From Steroidobacter agaridevorans (GTDB lineage Bacteria; Pseudomonadota; Gammaproteobacteria; Steroidobacterales; Steroidobacteraceae): 64,000 nucleotides of DNA. Below the pieces are notes generated by a model. It saw nothing but the letters and a program-made list of their open reading frames with translations, did not search any database and had not been told where the DNA came from. Both the position numbers and the translations under genes were made by a program. Shown here one piece after another: positions 17,573-26,753 of this stretch; position 1 is the first letter of the stretch, and each line of letters begins with the position of its first letter. The stretch covers positions 556,448-620,447 of the forward strand of contig NZ_BLJO01000006.1 in the NCBI RefSeq assembly GCF_009932555.1, written 5' to 3'.

Positions 17573-18865
17573 ATGAGCACACCACATGCCGAGTTGTCAG
17601 CGGCCTTGAAGGAACAACTGCAGCCGCTGGTCCTGCGTGAGCTGGATCTATTCCGCCGCACCGCGTTGAACACACTCGCCGGCACGGACTTGCGAGCCGA
17701 AGCGAAGCAGGCCATCCAGACCATCCTCGCATCGGGCGCCATTCGTTTGCCGCCGAGTATCGAACTTAACAGCTTCGTGCAGGAGATGGCCGCGGAGATC
17801 ATGGGTTACGGCCCGATCGAACCGTACCTGCACGACGATTCGATCAGCGAAGTCATGGTGAACGGTCCGAACAGAATTTACGTCGAGCGCGACGGCTTGC
17901 TGTCCGCCGTACCCGCTCGCTTCATCAGCGCCGAATCCTTGATGCGCGTGATCGAACGGATCGTCGCGCCACTGGGCCGTCGCATCGACGAAGGCGTGCC
18001 CATGGTCGATGGACGACTGCCCGACGGCTCGCGCGTGAACGCGATCATTCCGCCGTTATCGCTGATCGGTCCCATCCTGACGATCCGGCGCTTCGCCGGC
18101 CAGCGCTACTCCATGGTGAAACTGGTGAACATCGGTGCGCTGACCGCAGCGATGGCGGAGTTTCTGAGGATCTGTGTCCAGTATCGGAAGAACATCATCG
18201 TCTCGGGCGGCACCGGCACCGGCAAGACGACCTTTCTCAACGCGCTATCGGAATACATCTCGAGTAGCGAGCGCATCGTCACCATCGAAGACGCGGCGGA
18301 GCTGCGGCTCGCGCAACCGCATGTACTGTCGCTTGAAGCGAGGCCGGCGAACGTCGAAGGTCGCGGCGAAGTGACGATTCGCGATCTGGTGCGCAACGCG
18401 CTTCGCATGCGGCCCGATCGCATCATCGTCGGCGAGTGCCGGGGCGGCGAAGCGCTCGACATGTTGCAGGCGATGAACACGGGCCACGATGGCTCGTTGA
18501 CGACAGGACATGCCAATTCACCACGAGACCTGCTGTCGCGCCTGGAAGTGATGGTGCTGATGGCCGGCATGGAACTGCCGGTGCGTGCGATTCGCGAGCA
18601 AATCGCTTCGGCCGTCGACGTGATCGTGCAGCTGTCCCGATTCAGCGATGGACGGCGGCGGGTCACGGCCATTGTTGCTGTCGAACGGCTGGAAGGAGAT
18701 GTGATTCTCACGCAGCCACTGTTCCACTTTCGTCAAAAGGGCATCGGCGCGCGCGGAGCGGTGGTAGGAAGCTTTCAAGGACACGGTCAGCCTCCGGCGT
18801 TCTATGAAGCCTTGGACGAGGCGGGCGTCCACTTGGACCGGAGCATCTTTTCCGACGTCGGTTGA
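17573..18865 (+). CDS. tadA: TadA/CpaF: Tad secretion ATPase
   Basis: The ATG at 17573 with an AAGGAG site is preferred to a TTG at 17543. The 430-aa protein contains the CpaF hallmarks: YGPIEPYLHDDSISEVMVNG in the N-terminal domain, Walker A GGTGTGKTTF near residue 213, then TIEDAAELRL, RNALRMRPDRIIVGE (Walker B region) and TGHDGSLTTGHAN. It is the cytoplasmic hexameric motor that drives pilin assembly and retraction in Tad systems. Order tadA-tadB-tadC is canonical. Confidence 0.95.
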   Translation: MSTPHAELSAALKEQLQPLVLRELDLFRRTALNTLAGTDLRAEAKQAIQTILASGAIRLPPSIELNSFVQEMAAEIMGYGPIEPYLHDDSISEVMVNGPNRIYVERDGLLSAVPARFISAESLMRVIERIVAPLGRRIDEGVPMVDGRLPDGSRVNAIIPPLSLIGPILTIRRFAGQRYSMVKLVNIGALTAAMAEFLRICVQYRKNIIVSGGTGTGKTTFLNALSEYISSSERIVTIEDAAELRLAQPHVLSLEARPANVEGRGEVTIRDLVRNALRMRPDRIIVGECRGGEALDMLQAMNTGHDGSLTTGHANSPRDLLSRLEVMVLMAGMELPVRAIREQIASAVDVIVQLSRFSDGRRRVTAIVAVERLEGDVILTQPLFHFRQKGIGARGAVVGSFQGHGQPPAFYEALDEAGVHLDRSIFSDVG

Positions 18866-18881
18866 TCGGAGCAAACGAAGC

Positions 18882-19730
18882 ATGGAACAGCTCGCTCACA
18901 CAGCTTTGACGCCAATCGTTTGCGCGGCGATCGCTGCGCTCCTAATGGCAGCACTGGCCTTGCGAGCTGTGCTCAGCTACCGCCGCTCCTTCATCGCCGG
19001 CGTCGGCGCCAGCTTGAAGCAGAGCTTCGTGCTCACGAGCCCACGCTCGTTGTTTGCGATCAGCCTGATCATGACCGTCGCCACAGGGTCACTCGCTTAC
19101 GCCTTAGCAGGCCCAGTGGGCTTGATCGGCGCCACAATCGCAAGCCTCATCGGGCCCTGGTTGATCGCAAAGCGCATCGCCACGCAACGGCGCAAGCGCT
19201 TCGTCTACCAGCTCCCGGACGCGCTACTCGCTCTGAGCTCGGCGCTACGAGCAGGCTCCAATCTCGCGCGCGGCCTCGAGCTGATGGCTGCGCGTCAACC
19301 CGTGCCGCTCAGTCAGGAATTCAGCATCGTGCTCGCGGAGCATCGCGTTGGTCGGCCGTTGGCGGATTCGCTCAATGATCTGCGCCTGCGCGTCGGTGCG
19401 CCCGAGCTGGATTTGATGAACACCGCGATGAATGTTTCGCGCCACGTTGGCGGCAATCTCGCCGACACGATCGAATCGCTTGCCCGAACGCTGCAAGAGA
19501 AGGCGCACATGGAAGGCAAGATTGATGCGCTCACCTCGATGGGCCGAGCGCAAGGTTGGGTGGTCGGACTACTGCCCGTCTTCATCGGCTTCGTCCTGTA
19601 TCAGCAGCAACCTGCACGCATGAGTCTGTTGTTCACGCAGTGGTATGGCTGGGTTGTGCTGTCGATCATCGCAGCGATGATGACGCTGGCGGCGTGGATG
19701 ATCCGCAAGATCGTGCGCATCGACGTGTAG
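18882..19730 (+). CDS. tadB: TadB: inner-membrane platform protein
   Basis: This 282-aa protein starts at 18882, 16 bases after tadA. An earlier in-frame ATG at 18804 lies inside tadA and is unlikely. It has a first membrane pair near the N-terminus (residues ~10-30 and ~60-100), then the type II secretion F domain (YQLPDALLALSSALRAGSNLARGLE) and C-terminal helices. TadB and TadC form the membrane platform that the TadA motor acts on. Confidence 0.92.
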   Translation: MEQLAHTALTPIVCAAIAALLMAALALRAVLSYRRSFIAGVGASLKQSFVLTSPRSLFAISLIMTVATGSLAYALAGPVGLIGATIASLIGPWLIAKRIATQRRKRFVYQLPDALLALSSALRAGSNLARGLELMAARQPVPLSQEFSIVLAEHRVGRPLADSLNDLRLRVGAPELDLMNTAMNVSRHVGGNLADTIESLARTLQEKAHMEGKIDALTSMGRAQGWVVGLLPVFIGFVLYQQQPARMSLLFTQWYGWVVLSIIAAMMTLAAWMIRKIVRIDV

Positions 19731-19735
19731 CAGCG

Positions 19736-20635
19736 ATGAGCCTCTACCTAGCAATGTCATTGGCGAGTCTGAGCTGCTGCCTGGTCCTTCTCCTCCCGCT
19801 AGCCTTGCGCACAGGCACGGAACCATCGCCTACTCGCGATGAAGGCTGGCGTGACCAGCTGCCGTGGTTCCTGCGACTCCTTCGGCCCGCCATGCGCTGG
19901 TACAGCGAAGCCGTCGACGCGGCGCTCACGACGCAGCGGCGTGAGGTGCTTCAAACACAACTCGACGCGGCCGGCGCGGCATACATGATCAGCCCCGCGG
20001 AATTCCTCATCATTCGCCGCGTCGTCGGTGTCGTTGGCGCGACTGCGTCAGTGGTCGCGATCGCAGGGTTCAACCTGCGCGACCCGCTCCACATAACAAT
20101 CGCGATCGCCATCGTCCCCCTATCGTTTCTCTACCCCGACCTCCGGCTACGCGAAGTCACAAAGCGCCGTCAGTCACGATTTGAAAAGGACTTCCCCTTT
20201 TTCCTGGACGTGCTGGTCCTCGCGATGAAAGCTGGCCTGAACTTCATTGCCGCCTTGGAGCAAGCCGTCGGCGCGCTGCGTGAAGGGCCAGTAAAGCAGG
20301 AGTTCTCCCGCTACTTGCGTGAATCGCGCGCCGGGCTTTCACGTCGGGCAGCGCTCGATCGGCTCGCCGCCCGAGTCATGTTGCCGGCGGTTACGAACTT
20401 CGCCGCCGCCGTCTCGCAAGCCGAGCAGACGGGCGGTTCACTGGGCGACGTGCTGGCTGATCAAGCACGCCAAAGGCGGCAGGAGCGATTCCTGCGAGCC
20501 GAGAAGCTGGCGAATCAAGCGCCGGTGAAGATGCTGTTCCCCCTGATCGCGCTGCTGTTTCCCACGACCTTCATCATCATCGGTTTTCCGATCGTGATTC
20601 AGCTGCTGGAGGCAGGCGCGCTCGACTTGTTTTAA
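19736..20635 (+). CDS. tadC: TadC: inner-membrane platform protein
   Basis: The 299-aa protein begins 5 bases after tadB. It has an N-terminal helix, a basic region, a pair of helices (residues ~90-130), the T2SF domain (FEKDFPFFLDVLVLAMKAGLNFIAALEQA) and a final helix (LFPTTFIIIGFPIVIQLL). With TadB it makes the platform. It is the last recognisable Tad gene here: no tadZ/cpaE, no prepilin peptidase and no tadD are visible. Confidence 0.92.
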   Translation: MSLYLAMSLASLSCCLVLLLPLALRTGTEPSPTRDEGWRDQLPWFLRLLRPAMRWYSEAVDAALTTQRREVLQTQLDAAGAAYMISPAEFLIIRRVVGVVGATASVVAIAGFNLRDPLHITIAIAIVPLSFLYPDLRLREVTKRRQSRFEKDFPFFLDVLVLAMKAGLNFIAALEQAVGALREGPVKQEFSRYLRESRAGLSRRAALDRLAARVMLPAVTNFAAAVSQAEQTGGSLGDVLADQARQRRQERFLRAEKLANQAPVKMLFPLIALLFPTTFIIIGFPIVIQLLEAGALDLF

Positions 20636-20656
20636 TCGAGGAGTGCAAGGAAGCCA

Positions 20657-21190
20657 ATGAAACCCCTGGAACTACGCACCGCCACTGGACGGTGCATCGT
20701 GCGTCACGTGCACATGGCCTGTTCGTTCCGCTCGCGATGCATGGGCTTGTTACGTCGCCGAAGCATGTCCGAGCATGAGGGCCTGCTCTTGATGCCGGGG
20801 AGCAGCGTGCACACGCTCGGAATGCGATTCAACATCGACGTGGTGTTTCTCAGCCGTCAGATGCGAGTACTGGCGCTCGCAGAAAACGTGCCGCCGTGGC
20901 GTATCGTGATCGCACCGAAGGGCACGGCCCGGGTGCTGGAGCTCGCAGCGGGCAAGATCGCAGCGACGCAACTGGCAGTCGGCATCTATCTGATCGTCGA
21001 CCGTCCTCCGGACGATCCCAGCGAACGGTCGACGAGAAAATTTCCGCGTGCGGATTACCTTCAGTGCGAGCGAACGCCCATTCAATTCTCGTTGCGGTTG
21101 CCGCGCCAGTGCGAGGCCCCTAAAACCCCGCGGCCTTGTCGGCTCGAACACGACGTTCGCGCAACGATGAAGCCGAGCGCTGAAAATTGA
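20657..21190 (+). CDS. DUF192 family protein
   Basis: This 177-aa protein follows tadC by 21 bases. The first ~120 residues show the DUF192 pattern: SFRSRCMGLLRRRSM, GLLLMPGSSVHTLGMRFNID, VVFLS and ARVLELAAG. The fold is a small beta-barrel of unknown biochemical role. Unlike secreted family members it lacks a signal peptide. The C-terminal ~50 residues are basic and unrelated. Its last 71 bases overlap the end of the convergent protease/hydrolase gene. Confidence 0.8.
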   Translation: MKPLELRTATGRCIVRHVHMACSFRSRCMGLLRRRSMSEHEGLLLMPGSSVHTLGMRFNIDVVFLSRQMRVLALAENVPPWRIVIAPKGTARVLELAAGKIAATQLAVGIYLIVDRPPDDPSERSTRKFPRADYLQCERTPIQFSLRLPRQCEAPKTPRPCRLEHDVRATMKPSAEN

Positions 21191-23123
21191 TGACTTCGCT
21201 CTTGCCGACGCCATCGCCCAGAATCCTGCGCAACGTCGCCCGCACGGTCGCGGCGTCATCGTCGAAATCGCCGTGATGGAGCGAGGTCGAGGCATCGATG
21301 GAACCGACCGGCTTGTTGTTTGGCGAGATGACCAAGCTGGCATTCTCACCTTTGAACAAGGCCGCCAGCTCGGCATCCTTGCGCAGGTACTTTTCCATGC
21401 CGAGGATGGGCACGCCTTCCCGAAAGAGCGGAATGCGCGGCTGATTCTCGAAGGCGTGCGAGACCAGATAAAGCAGCGATTTGTGATAGATGTTGGCGCA
21501 TTGATCGTCCTGCTCCGACTTGTCGGAGAGTGCGAACAGCGCGAACCGTTTGATCCGCTTCTTTTTGAGAGCAGGCAGGTAGTGCTGCTTGAACAGCTCG
21601 ACCGTGCAGGCCGGCGCCCAAAGCGTGACCGATTCGATGTCGATGCCAGCTTCGTTGAGCGCAGTGAGCAGCGGCGCATGGAAGATGCTGCCGGCGCTGT
21701 GGCCGACGAGATGAATCTTCGGCACCTGCGCGGCTGGCAGCTTGTCTATCAACCGCTTCAGATGACCGACCACGGCGCGCGCCCCACCTTTGGTGTTCTG
21801 AGTCGCTCCGAGCGCGTTCTCTTTCATCTCATCCCACGCTGCCTTGCCTGAAAGCACACGGGCCAGCGGCTCGAGCGCATCGTCCAGCCGGTCGAGCATG
21901 AAATCCTTGGCGGCATCGAGCACGCCTTCCGGCCGGCGACGACGGAACGCGTCGTCGAGCACGTTCTTCACGGTGGTCCAGTAATCGGTGTGCCAGATGA
22001 ATGTGAAGGGATAAATGCCCGACGACAGCATGGTCGAGCGGTAATCCGCGAGCCGCTGAACCGCCGAGTTTTCGCTCACCAATCCGCCGTGCGCGTAAAG
22101 CAGGATGTGCTTGTAGCCGGCGGTCTCGATGGCCTTGGGCAGCTCGTTCTTGAACAAGTGCGCTACTTCTTCGGCCGATGTGCCGTAGTTGCCGCCCGCC
22201 TTGAATTCGCCGTCGTTGCCGAGACTGATGATGTGAGGCCGCAAGTCCGGATAGGAATATGCCGCCGACTGGCCCGCCGAAGCGGAATGCGCGACCGCAG
22301 TCGAGCTGCTCTTCTTCAGCTCGATCGGCGCACCGAGACGCGCGACCCACACATCCGTGGCGTTCTGCAGCCAGTCGTCATAGCTGATGCACGCGAAGCC
22401 TTCGTAGCCCCACTCATCGCCCCAGGAGTTCTGGATCCAGAAGCCGCGCTTGTCGTAGCCCACGATAGCGAAGGCGTGCGCACCCAGCTGCGTGTCGGAA
22501 TACTCGATCAAGCCATCTTCGCCAGGCTCACTCCATCCTTGATGCACGTTCGACGTGGCGAACAGCACGCCGACTTCGGCGATTGCGGAGTGCATGGCGA
22601 CCAGGTCTTTGTGATTCACGCGATAGTAGGCGCCGAGCGGACGGCGCAGAGCATCGGCGGTGCGCCCGTCATTCAGTCCGGTCAGCAACTGGCCCTTGTT
22701 GCTCTTGGTGGCGACCGAAGGCCACAGCGCTTCGGAGCAAACGCCATGCTTGTGCCAGCCTTTCATCGCGCCACGCGCGCTCGAACCTGAATAGCCTTCG
22801 CCCGGCCACTCGTCGTAGCGCTTCGCCAGCTCATACAACATGCGCGGGCTGACGGGATTGCAATCGCTCACCACTTTGCGAGTGGTCAGCAGATAGTTCA
22901 CGACTGTTGCGAGGCCGTAACCTGTGCAGGCGCCTTCGGATCCTTGATTCAGGATGGGGATGCGATGCTCGCGATAGCGCGCCAGCTCGCGCTCGGTGGG
23001 CACTTCGATCAGCGTCGGAACATACATCTTGTCCCGGAAATCGAGCGTGTCCCGGCGGACGTCGAAGGTTCTAGCTTTCTTGCGCTTGCTGCCAGCCGCC
23101 GCGCGGGTCGTGCGCTTCGCCAT
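21120..23123 (-). CDS. Papain-like (C1) peptidase fused to an alpha/beta hydrolase
   Basis: This 667-aa protein has two enzyme modules. Residues ~20-265 form a papain-fold peptidase with all catalytic positions in place: NQGSEGACTGYG (oxyanion Gln60, nucleophile Cys66), GAHAFAIVGYD (His216) and IQNSWGDEWGY (Asn232). The disulfide Cys before the nucleophile is Glu. Residues ~335-660 carry an alpha/beta hydrolase core with YAHGGLV (oxyanion) and LVGHSAGS (nucleophile Ser476), plus a HHGDFDDD segment offering a catalytic His. The start is basic with no signal peptide. Linkage of a cysteine protease and a lipase-like domain suggests an effector or processing enzyme. Confidence 0.8.
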   Translation of the reverse strand: MAKRTTRAAAGSKRKKARTFDVRRDTLDFRDKMYVPTLIEVPTERELARYREHRIPILNQGSEGACTGYGLATVVNYLLTTRKVVSDCNPVSPRMLYELAKRYDEWPGEGYSGSSARGAMKGWHKHGVCSEALWPSVATKSNKGQLLTGLNDGRTADALRRPLGAYYRVNHKDLVAMHSAIAEVGVLFATSNVHQGWSEPGEDGLIEYSDTQLGAHAFAIVGYDKRGFWIQNSWGDEWGYEGFACISYDDWLQNATDVWVARLGAPIELKKSSSTAVAHSASAGQSAAYSYPDLRPHIISLGNDGEFKAGGNYGTSAEEVAHLFKNELPKAIETAGYKHILLYAHGGLVSENSAVQRLADYRSTMLSSGIYPFTFIWHTDYWTTVKNVLDDAFRRRRPEGVLDAAKDFMLDRLDDALEPLARVLSGKAAWDEMKENALGATQNTKGGARAVVGHLKRLIDKLPAAQVPKIHLVGHSAGSIFHAPLLTALNEAGIDIESVTLWAPACTVELFKQHYLPALKKKRIKRFALFALSDKSEQDDQCANIYHKSLLYLVSHAFENQPRIPLFREGVPILGMEKYLRKDAELAALFKGENASLVISPNNKPVGSIDASTSLHHGDFDDDAATVRATLRRILGDGVGKSEVINFQRSASSLRERRVRADKAAGF

Positions 23124-23157
23124 AGTGAGTGGACCGAAGAGTTGTTATGGAAAGAGG

Positions 23158-25269
23158 TCAATCCCACATTGCGCGCAGCGCCGCAGCTGCGTCAATTCGT
23201 ACTTTGGTATCAGAGGCCTTGTTACCCGGAGTGTGCGGTGTTGCCGGCCACGCTCGCTGTTCGAAACATTGCATGAGCTGATCGGTCAGGAAGCGACTGC
23301 GCGCGCCATAAACGTGAGCGTCGCCGGTGCGGCTTTGCTGAGTGATGTAGTACCGCAGGGGCGCTACCAGATGCAGGTCATGCTTGGCGCGGGTCATGGC
23401 GACATACAACAGCCGCCGTTCTTCTTCGATCAAGTCGGGCCGGCCGGTCGCGTGCTCGTTGGGGAAGTTGCCGTCGGCCACATTCAATACATACACCGAG
23501 TCCCATTCCTGGCCCTTCGCCGAATGAATGGTCGAAAGGATCAGGTAGTCCTCGTCGCGCGCCGGGTCGCCGGCCAGATCGCTGGTGACCTGCGGTGGAT
23601 CCAGCGTCAGCTCGGTAATGAACTGCTCGCGTGATGCGTACTGGCCAGCCAGCCGTTCCAACTGCTCGATATCGCCCATGCGCACGCGTGCGGCGTCGTA
23701 GATGCGTTCGAGCTGTGGCTCGTACCATTTCCGCAGCCGGCCGAGCTGACCGATCCATTCGGGCGCCTGGGTGAGATCGCTCACCAATTCCACCAGACCC
23801 GCCCACTCCCGCTCTGCCGCCGAGGGCATGCGATACGAAGCCAGTGTTGGCCACGCGTAGCCGCTGGCCTCGAACACTTTCAGGCAGCGGTCGGCCACCG
23901 CAGGCCCGACGCCGCTCAACAATTGCAGCACACGGAACCCGGCGATTCGGTTGCGCGGATTGTCGGCCCAGCGCAGTAACGCCAGCACATCCTTGACGTG
24001 CGCGGCTTCGAGGAACTTCAAGCCGCCGTACTTGGTGTAAGGAATATTGCGCCGGATCAGCTCCAGCTCGAGCATGTCGCCATGATGTGAATTGCGCATC
24101 AACACCGCTTGCCGGCGCAGCGCGACGCCTTGTTCGCGCGTCGCCAGGATCTGTTCGACGATGTAGAGCGCCTGGGCCTTGTCGTCCTGAACGGATACAT
24201 AAAAAGGACGGCGCGACGACGTGCGTCCCGAGCGCAACTCTTTCTGGTACTGCCGCGGGCTGTCGCCCATCAACATGTTGGAGGCGTCGAGGATGGGCTG
24301 CACGGAGCGATAGTTGTGCTCCAGCTTGATGATTTCCGCGGCGGGCGTGAAACGCGCCGGGAATTCGAGAATGTTCTCGATGCTCGCGGCACGGAACGAG
24401 TAGATGGCCTGCGCGTCGTCGCCGACCACGCAGACACCGGCTCCCTGCGGCTTCATGGCCATCACGATCTCCGCCTGCAGCGCGTTCGTGTCCTGATACT
24501 CGTCGATCAACACGTGCGAGAAGCGGGCGCCGATGGCTTGCGCGAGCTCCGATTCCTGAACGAGCAAATGCCAGTAGAGCAACAGGTCGTCGTAATCGAG
24601 CAGCTGCTGTGAATGCTTGAGCTCCACATAGCGGCGGAACAGCTTGGTGAGATCGTCCGCCCACTCGGCGCACCAGGGAAACGCATCCTGCAGTGTTTTT
24701 GCGAGCGGAGCGCGGCTGTTGACCTTGTGCGAATAGATCGCAAGGCATGTGTCTTTGCGCGGAAAGCGCTTCTCCTTCTTCGAGAAGCCCAATTCCTGGC
24801 GGACCACGTCCAGCAGATCGGACGCATCGCCTCGATCCATCACCGAGAACGACGGCTCGAGTCCGACCACATGCGCATATTCGCGGATCAGCCGATTGCC
24901 GATGGAATGGAACGTGCCCGACCACAGCAGGCGCGCGGCATTGATGTGAATCGAACCGGCTCGCGGCGAGTTGGCCAATGCTTGAGTGGCGATCCGTTCC
25001 GCCCGCCGGAGCATTTCCTGGGCGGCACGACGCGTAAACGTCAGCAATAGAATGCGCTCGGGCGGCACGCCTTCGAGCAGCAAGTGCGCGACTCGGTGGG
25101 CGAGCGTGTTGGTTTTGCCCGTGCCGGCGCCGGCGATGATCAATAACGGACCCGCGCTGAATCCTTCGGCCGAACGTGCGCCATAGAGAGCTGCCCGCCT
25201 TTGAGCGGCGTTCAGGGTTTCTCCAAAGGCGGGCGCGGAATCGGGGGCGGTGCTGGCTGCAATACTCAT
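23158..25269 (-). CDS. UvrD/Rep-family superfamily-1 DNA helicase
   Basis: This 703-aa protein has all UvrD-family motifs in order: IIAGAGTGKTNTL (Walker A), LLTFTRRAAQEM, HVLIDEYQDTNALQ (Walker B), VVGDDAQAIYSFRAA, LEHNYRS, STIHSAKGQEWDSV and LLYVAMTRAKHDL. These enzymes unwind DNA 3' to 5' with ATP in repair and replication restart. The protein is shorter at the C-terminus than UvrD (720 aa) and lacks a nuclease domain. Only 34 bases separate it from the downstream peptidase/hydrolase gene, so co-transcription is possible. Confidence 0.93.
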   Translation of the reverse strand: MSIAASTAPDSAPAFGETLNAAQRRAALYGARSAEGFSAGPLLIIAGAGTGKTNTLAHRVAHLLLEGVPPERILLLTFTRRAAQEMLRRAERIATQALANSPRAGSIHINAARLLWSGTFHSIGNRLIREYAHVVGLEPSFSVMDRGDASDLLDVVRQELGFSKKEKRFPRKDTCLAIYSHKVNSRAPLAKTLQDAFPWCAEWADDLTKLFRRYVELKHSQQLLDYDDLLLYWHLLVQESELAQAIGARFSHVLIDEYQDTNALQAEIVMAMKPQGAGVCVVGDDAQAIYSFRAASIENILEFPARFTPAAEIIKLEHNYRSVQPILDASNMLMGDSPRQYQKELRSGRTSSRRPFYVSVQDDKAQALYIVEQILATREQGVALRRQAVLMRNSHHGDMLELELIRRNIPYTKYGGLKFLEAAHVKDVLALLRWADNPRNRIAGFRVLQLLSGVGPAVADRCLKVFEASGYAWPTLASYRMPSAAEREWAGLVELVSDLTQAPEWIGQLGRLRKWYEPQLERIYDAARVRMGDIEQLERLAGQYASREQFITELTLDPPQVTSDLAGDPARDEDYLILSTIHSAKGQEWDSVYVLNVADGNFPNEHATGRPDLIEEERRLLYVAMTRAKHDLHLVAPLRYYITQQSRTGDAHVYGARSRFLTDQLMQCFEQRAWPATPHTPGNKASDTKVRIDAAAALRAMWD

Positions 25270-25355
25270 CGCCGCCTATGATGGCGCAAAACTGTATATA
25301 ACGACAGAGCTGCTTGCTTGCCGATGTAACGCATTGATCGGCAGAATTTCGCTCC

Positions 25356-26753
25356 ATGCTCCACCTCTTGCCGCATCTGGTGACACAGCACACTGCCCGC
25401 CTATGGCTGTGTGCACGCGGCGTCGATAAAGCACAGCTGGCCTCGATCTCGTTGCGAGTTAACGGCATCGAGGCGCCGGTGCCGGTGAAAGACTGGCAGG
25501 ATTTCCCGCCCGCCCGCTCCAGCGCCTGGCAACCCATGGGCGCCATGCCGCTGCTTTACCAGTTCCTCGATGCAGGGCCATTGCAGCCAGATCGCGTGTA
25601 CGAAGCCAGCGCGAGTCTCGGCGACAGCCAGCCGGCTCGTGCGCGCTTCAACACTTTGCCCGGGCAGCTGGGCGACGAAACCAAGCCGCTGCGCGTGTTG
25701 CTGTCGTCTTGTTATTTCACGGGCAACAGGCGTTCGCGTCTCGCTTCATCGTTGTTCGGGCAGCTCGATCGCAATGGGCTGCGGCCGCATTTGAGGATCT
25801 GGGCGGGCGATCAGGTGTATCTGGACGCACCGTGGTACGAGTTTGCGATCAAATCTCACAGCGTCGCGGAGTTGGAGAGGCTGCATTCAGCGACCTATGC
25901 GCGCACGTGGTTTGCCGATCAGGGATTGAACGCCGTCTTGCCGCAGGGAGCGAATGTGTTCTGCACAGACGATCACGACCTTTGGAACAACGCGCCTCAT
26001 CCAAGTGTGGTCGCTCGCGATACAAGTGACCCGACCAAGCGCGAGGCGTGGCGCGCAATCGCTCGTGCACTGGGACAAACGTTTCAAGGCGACACAGCGA
26101 ACGGGCAACGCTTCCAGGTGCCGCCGCTGGATTTTTTCGTGTTGGACGCCCGAGTGAATCGCACCGACGAACGTCTGTTCTCCAACGCGCAGTGGCAGCA
26201 GCTTCGAGCCTGGGCTGCGGAGCCGCAGGGATTGGGGGTGTTGGTGCTGGGTCAACCGCTCTTCGAGCGAGCCTCGAAACGCAGAGGCGAGCTTGGCGAT
26301 TATCGTCTCGCGGATTATGAGCGTGAGTACAGCGAGCTGATGGAGTTGCTGGGCCGTGCAACTCGCAGTACGACCGTGCTCACAGGCGACGTGCACTTCA
26401 GCCGCGTCACATGGTCTTCGTTTCCAGCAAGCGCCACGGCACGCAACGAACGGCGCGTTACTGAACTGATCAGTTCGCCGCTTGCGCTGGTAGCCGGCGG
26501 ACAGTTGTTATCTGTATTCGGCGATTGGGCGGCTGCACCGGCAAAGGCGAGCTTACCCGCCCGACATTCGTTTAGCGGCACCACCATGCATACCGACGAG
26601 TCGCTGCATTCCGCCGCCGAATGCACGATGCTGCTGGAGTTCTATCGCCGCGGACAGCGGGTGTTCTGTACAGTTTCGCAGTGGCGGCTGAACGATCTCG
26701 ATGCCAGTCGCCCGTCGTTTCGTCGGGAATATTTCTTAGGGATCAGCCAATGA
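25356..26753 (+). CDS. PhoD-like metallophosphatase
   Basis: The 465-aa protein carries the PhoD-type pattern: LLSSCYFTGNRR, WAGDQVYLDAPW, CTDDHDLWNNAP, LGQPLF and TGDVHFSRVTW, the Asp/His/Asn ligands of a binuclear metallophosphatase. Typical PhoD proteins are Tat-exported. This one shows no signal peptide at the annotated ATG and probably acts in the cytoplasm. It is divergent from the helicase and overlaps the next gene by 4 bases (ATGA), which marks the two as one unit. Confidence 0.85.
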   Translation: MLHLLPHLVTQHTARLWLCARGVDKAQLASISLRVNGIEAPVPVKDWQDFPPARSSAWQPMGAMPLLYQFLDAGPLQPDRVYEASASLGDSQPARARFNTLPGQLGDETKPLRVLLSSCYFTGNRRSRLASSLFGQLDRNGLRPHLRIWAGDQVYLDAPWYEFAIKSHSVAELERLHSATYARTWFADQGLNAVLPQGANVFCTDDHDLWNNAPHPSVVARDTSDPTKREAWRAIARALGQTFQGDTANGQRFQVPPLDFFVLDARVNRTDERLFSNAQWQQLRAWAAEPQGLGVLVLGQPLFERASKRRGELGDYRLADYEREYSELMELLGRATRSTTVLTGDVHFSRVTWSSFPASATARNERRVTELISSPLALVAGGQLLSVFGDWAAAPAKASLPARHSFSGTTMHTDESLHSAAECTMLLEFYRRGQRVFCTVSQWRLNDLDASRPSFRREYFLGISQ

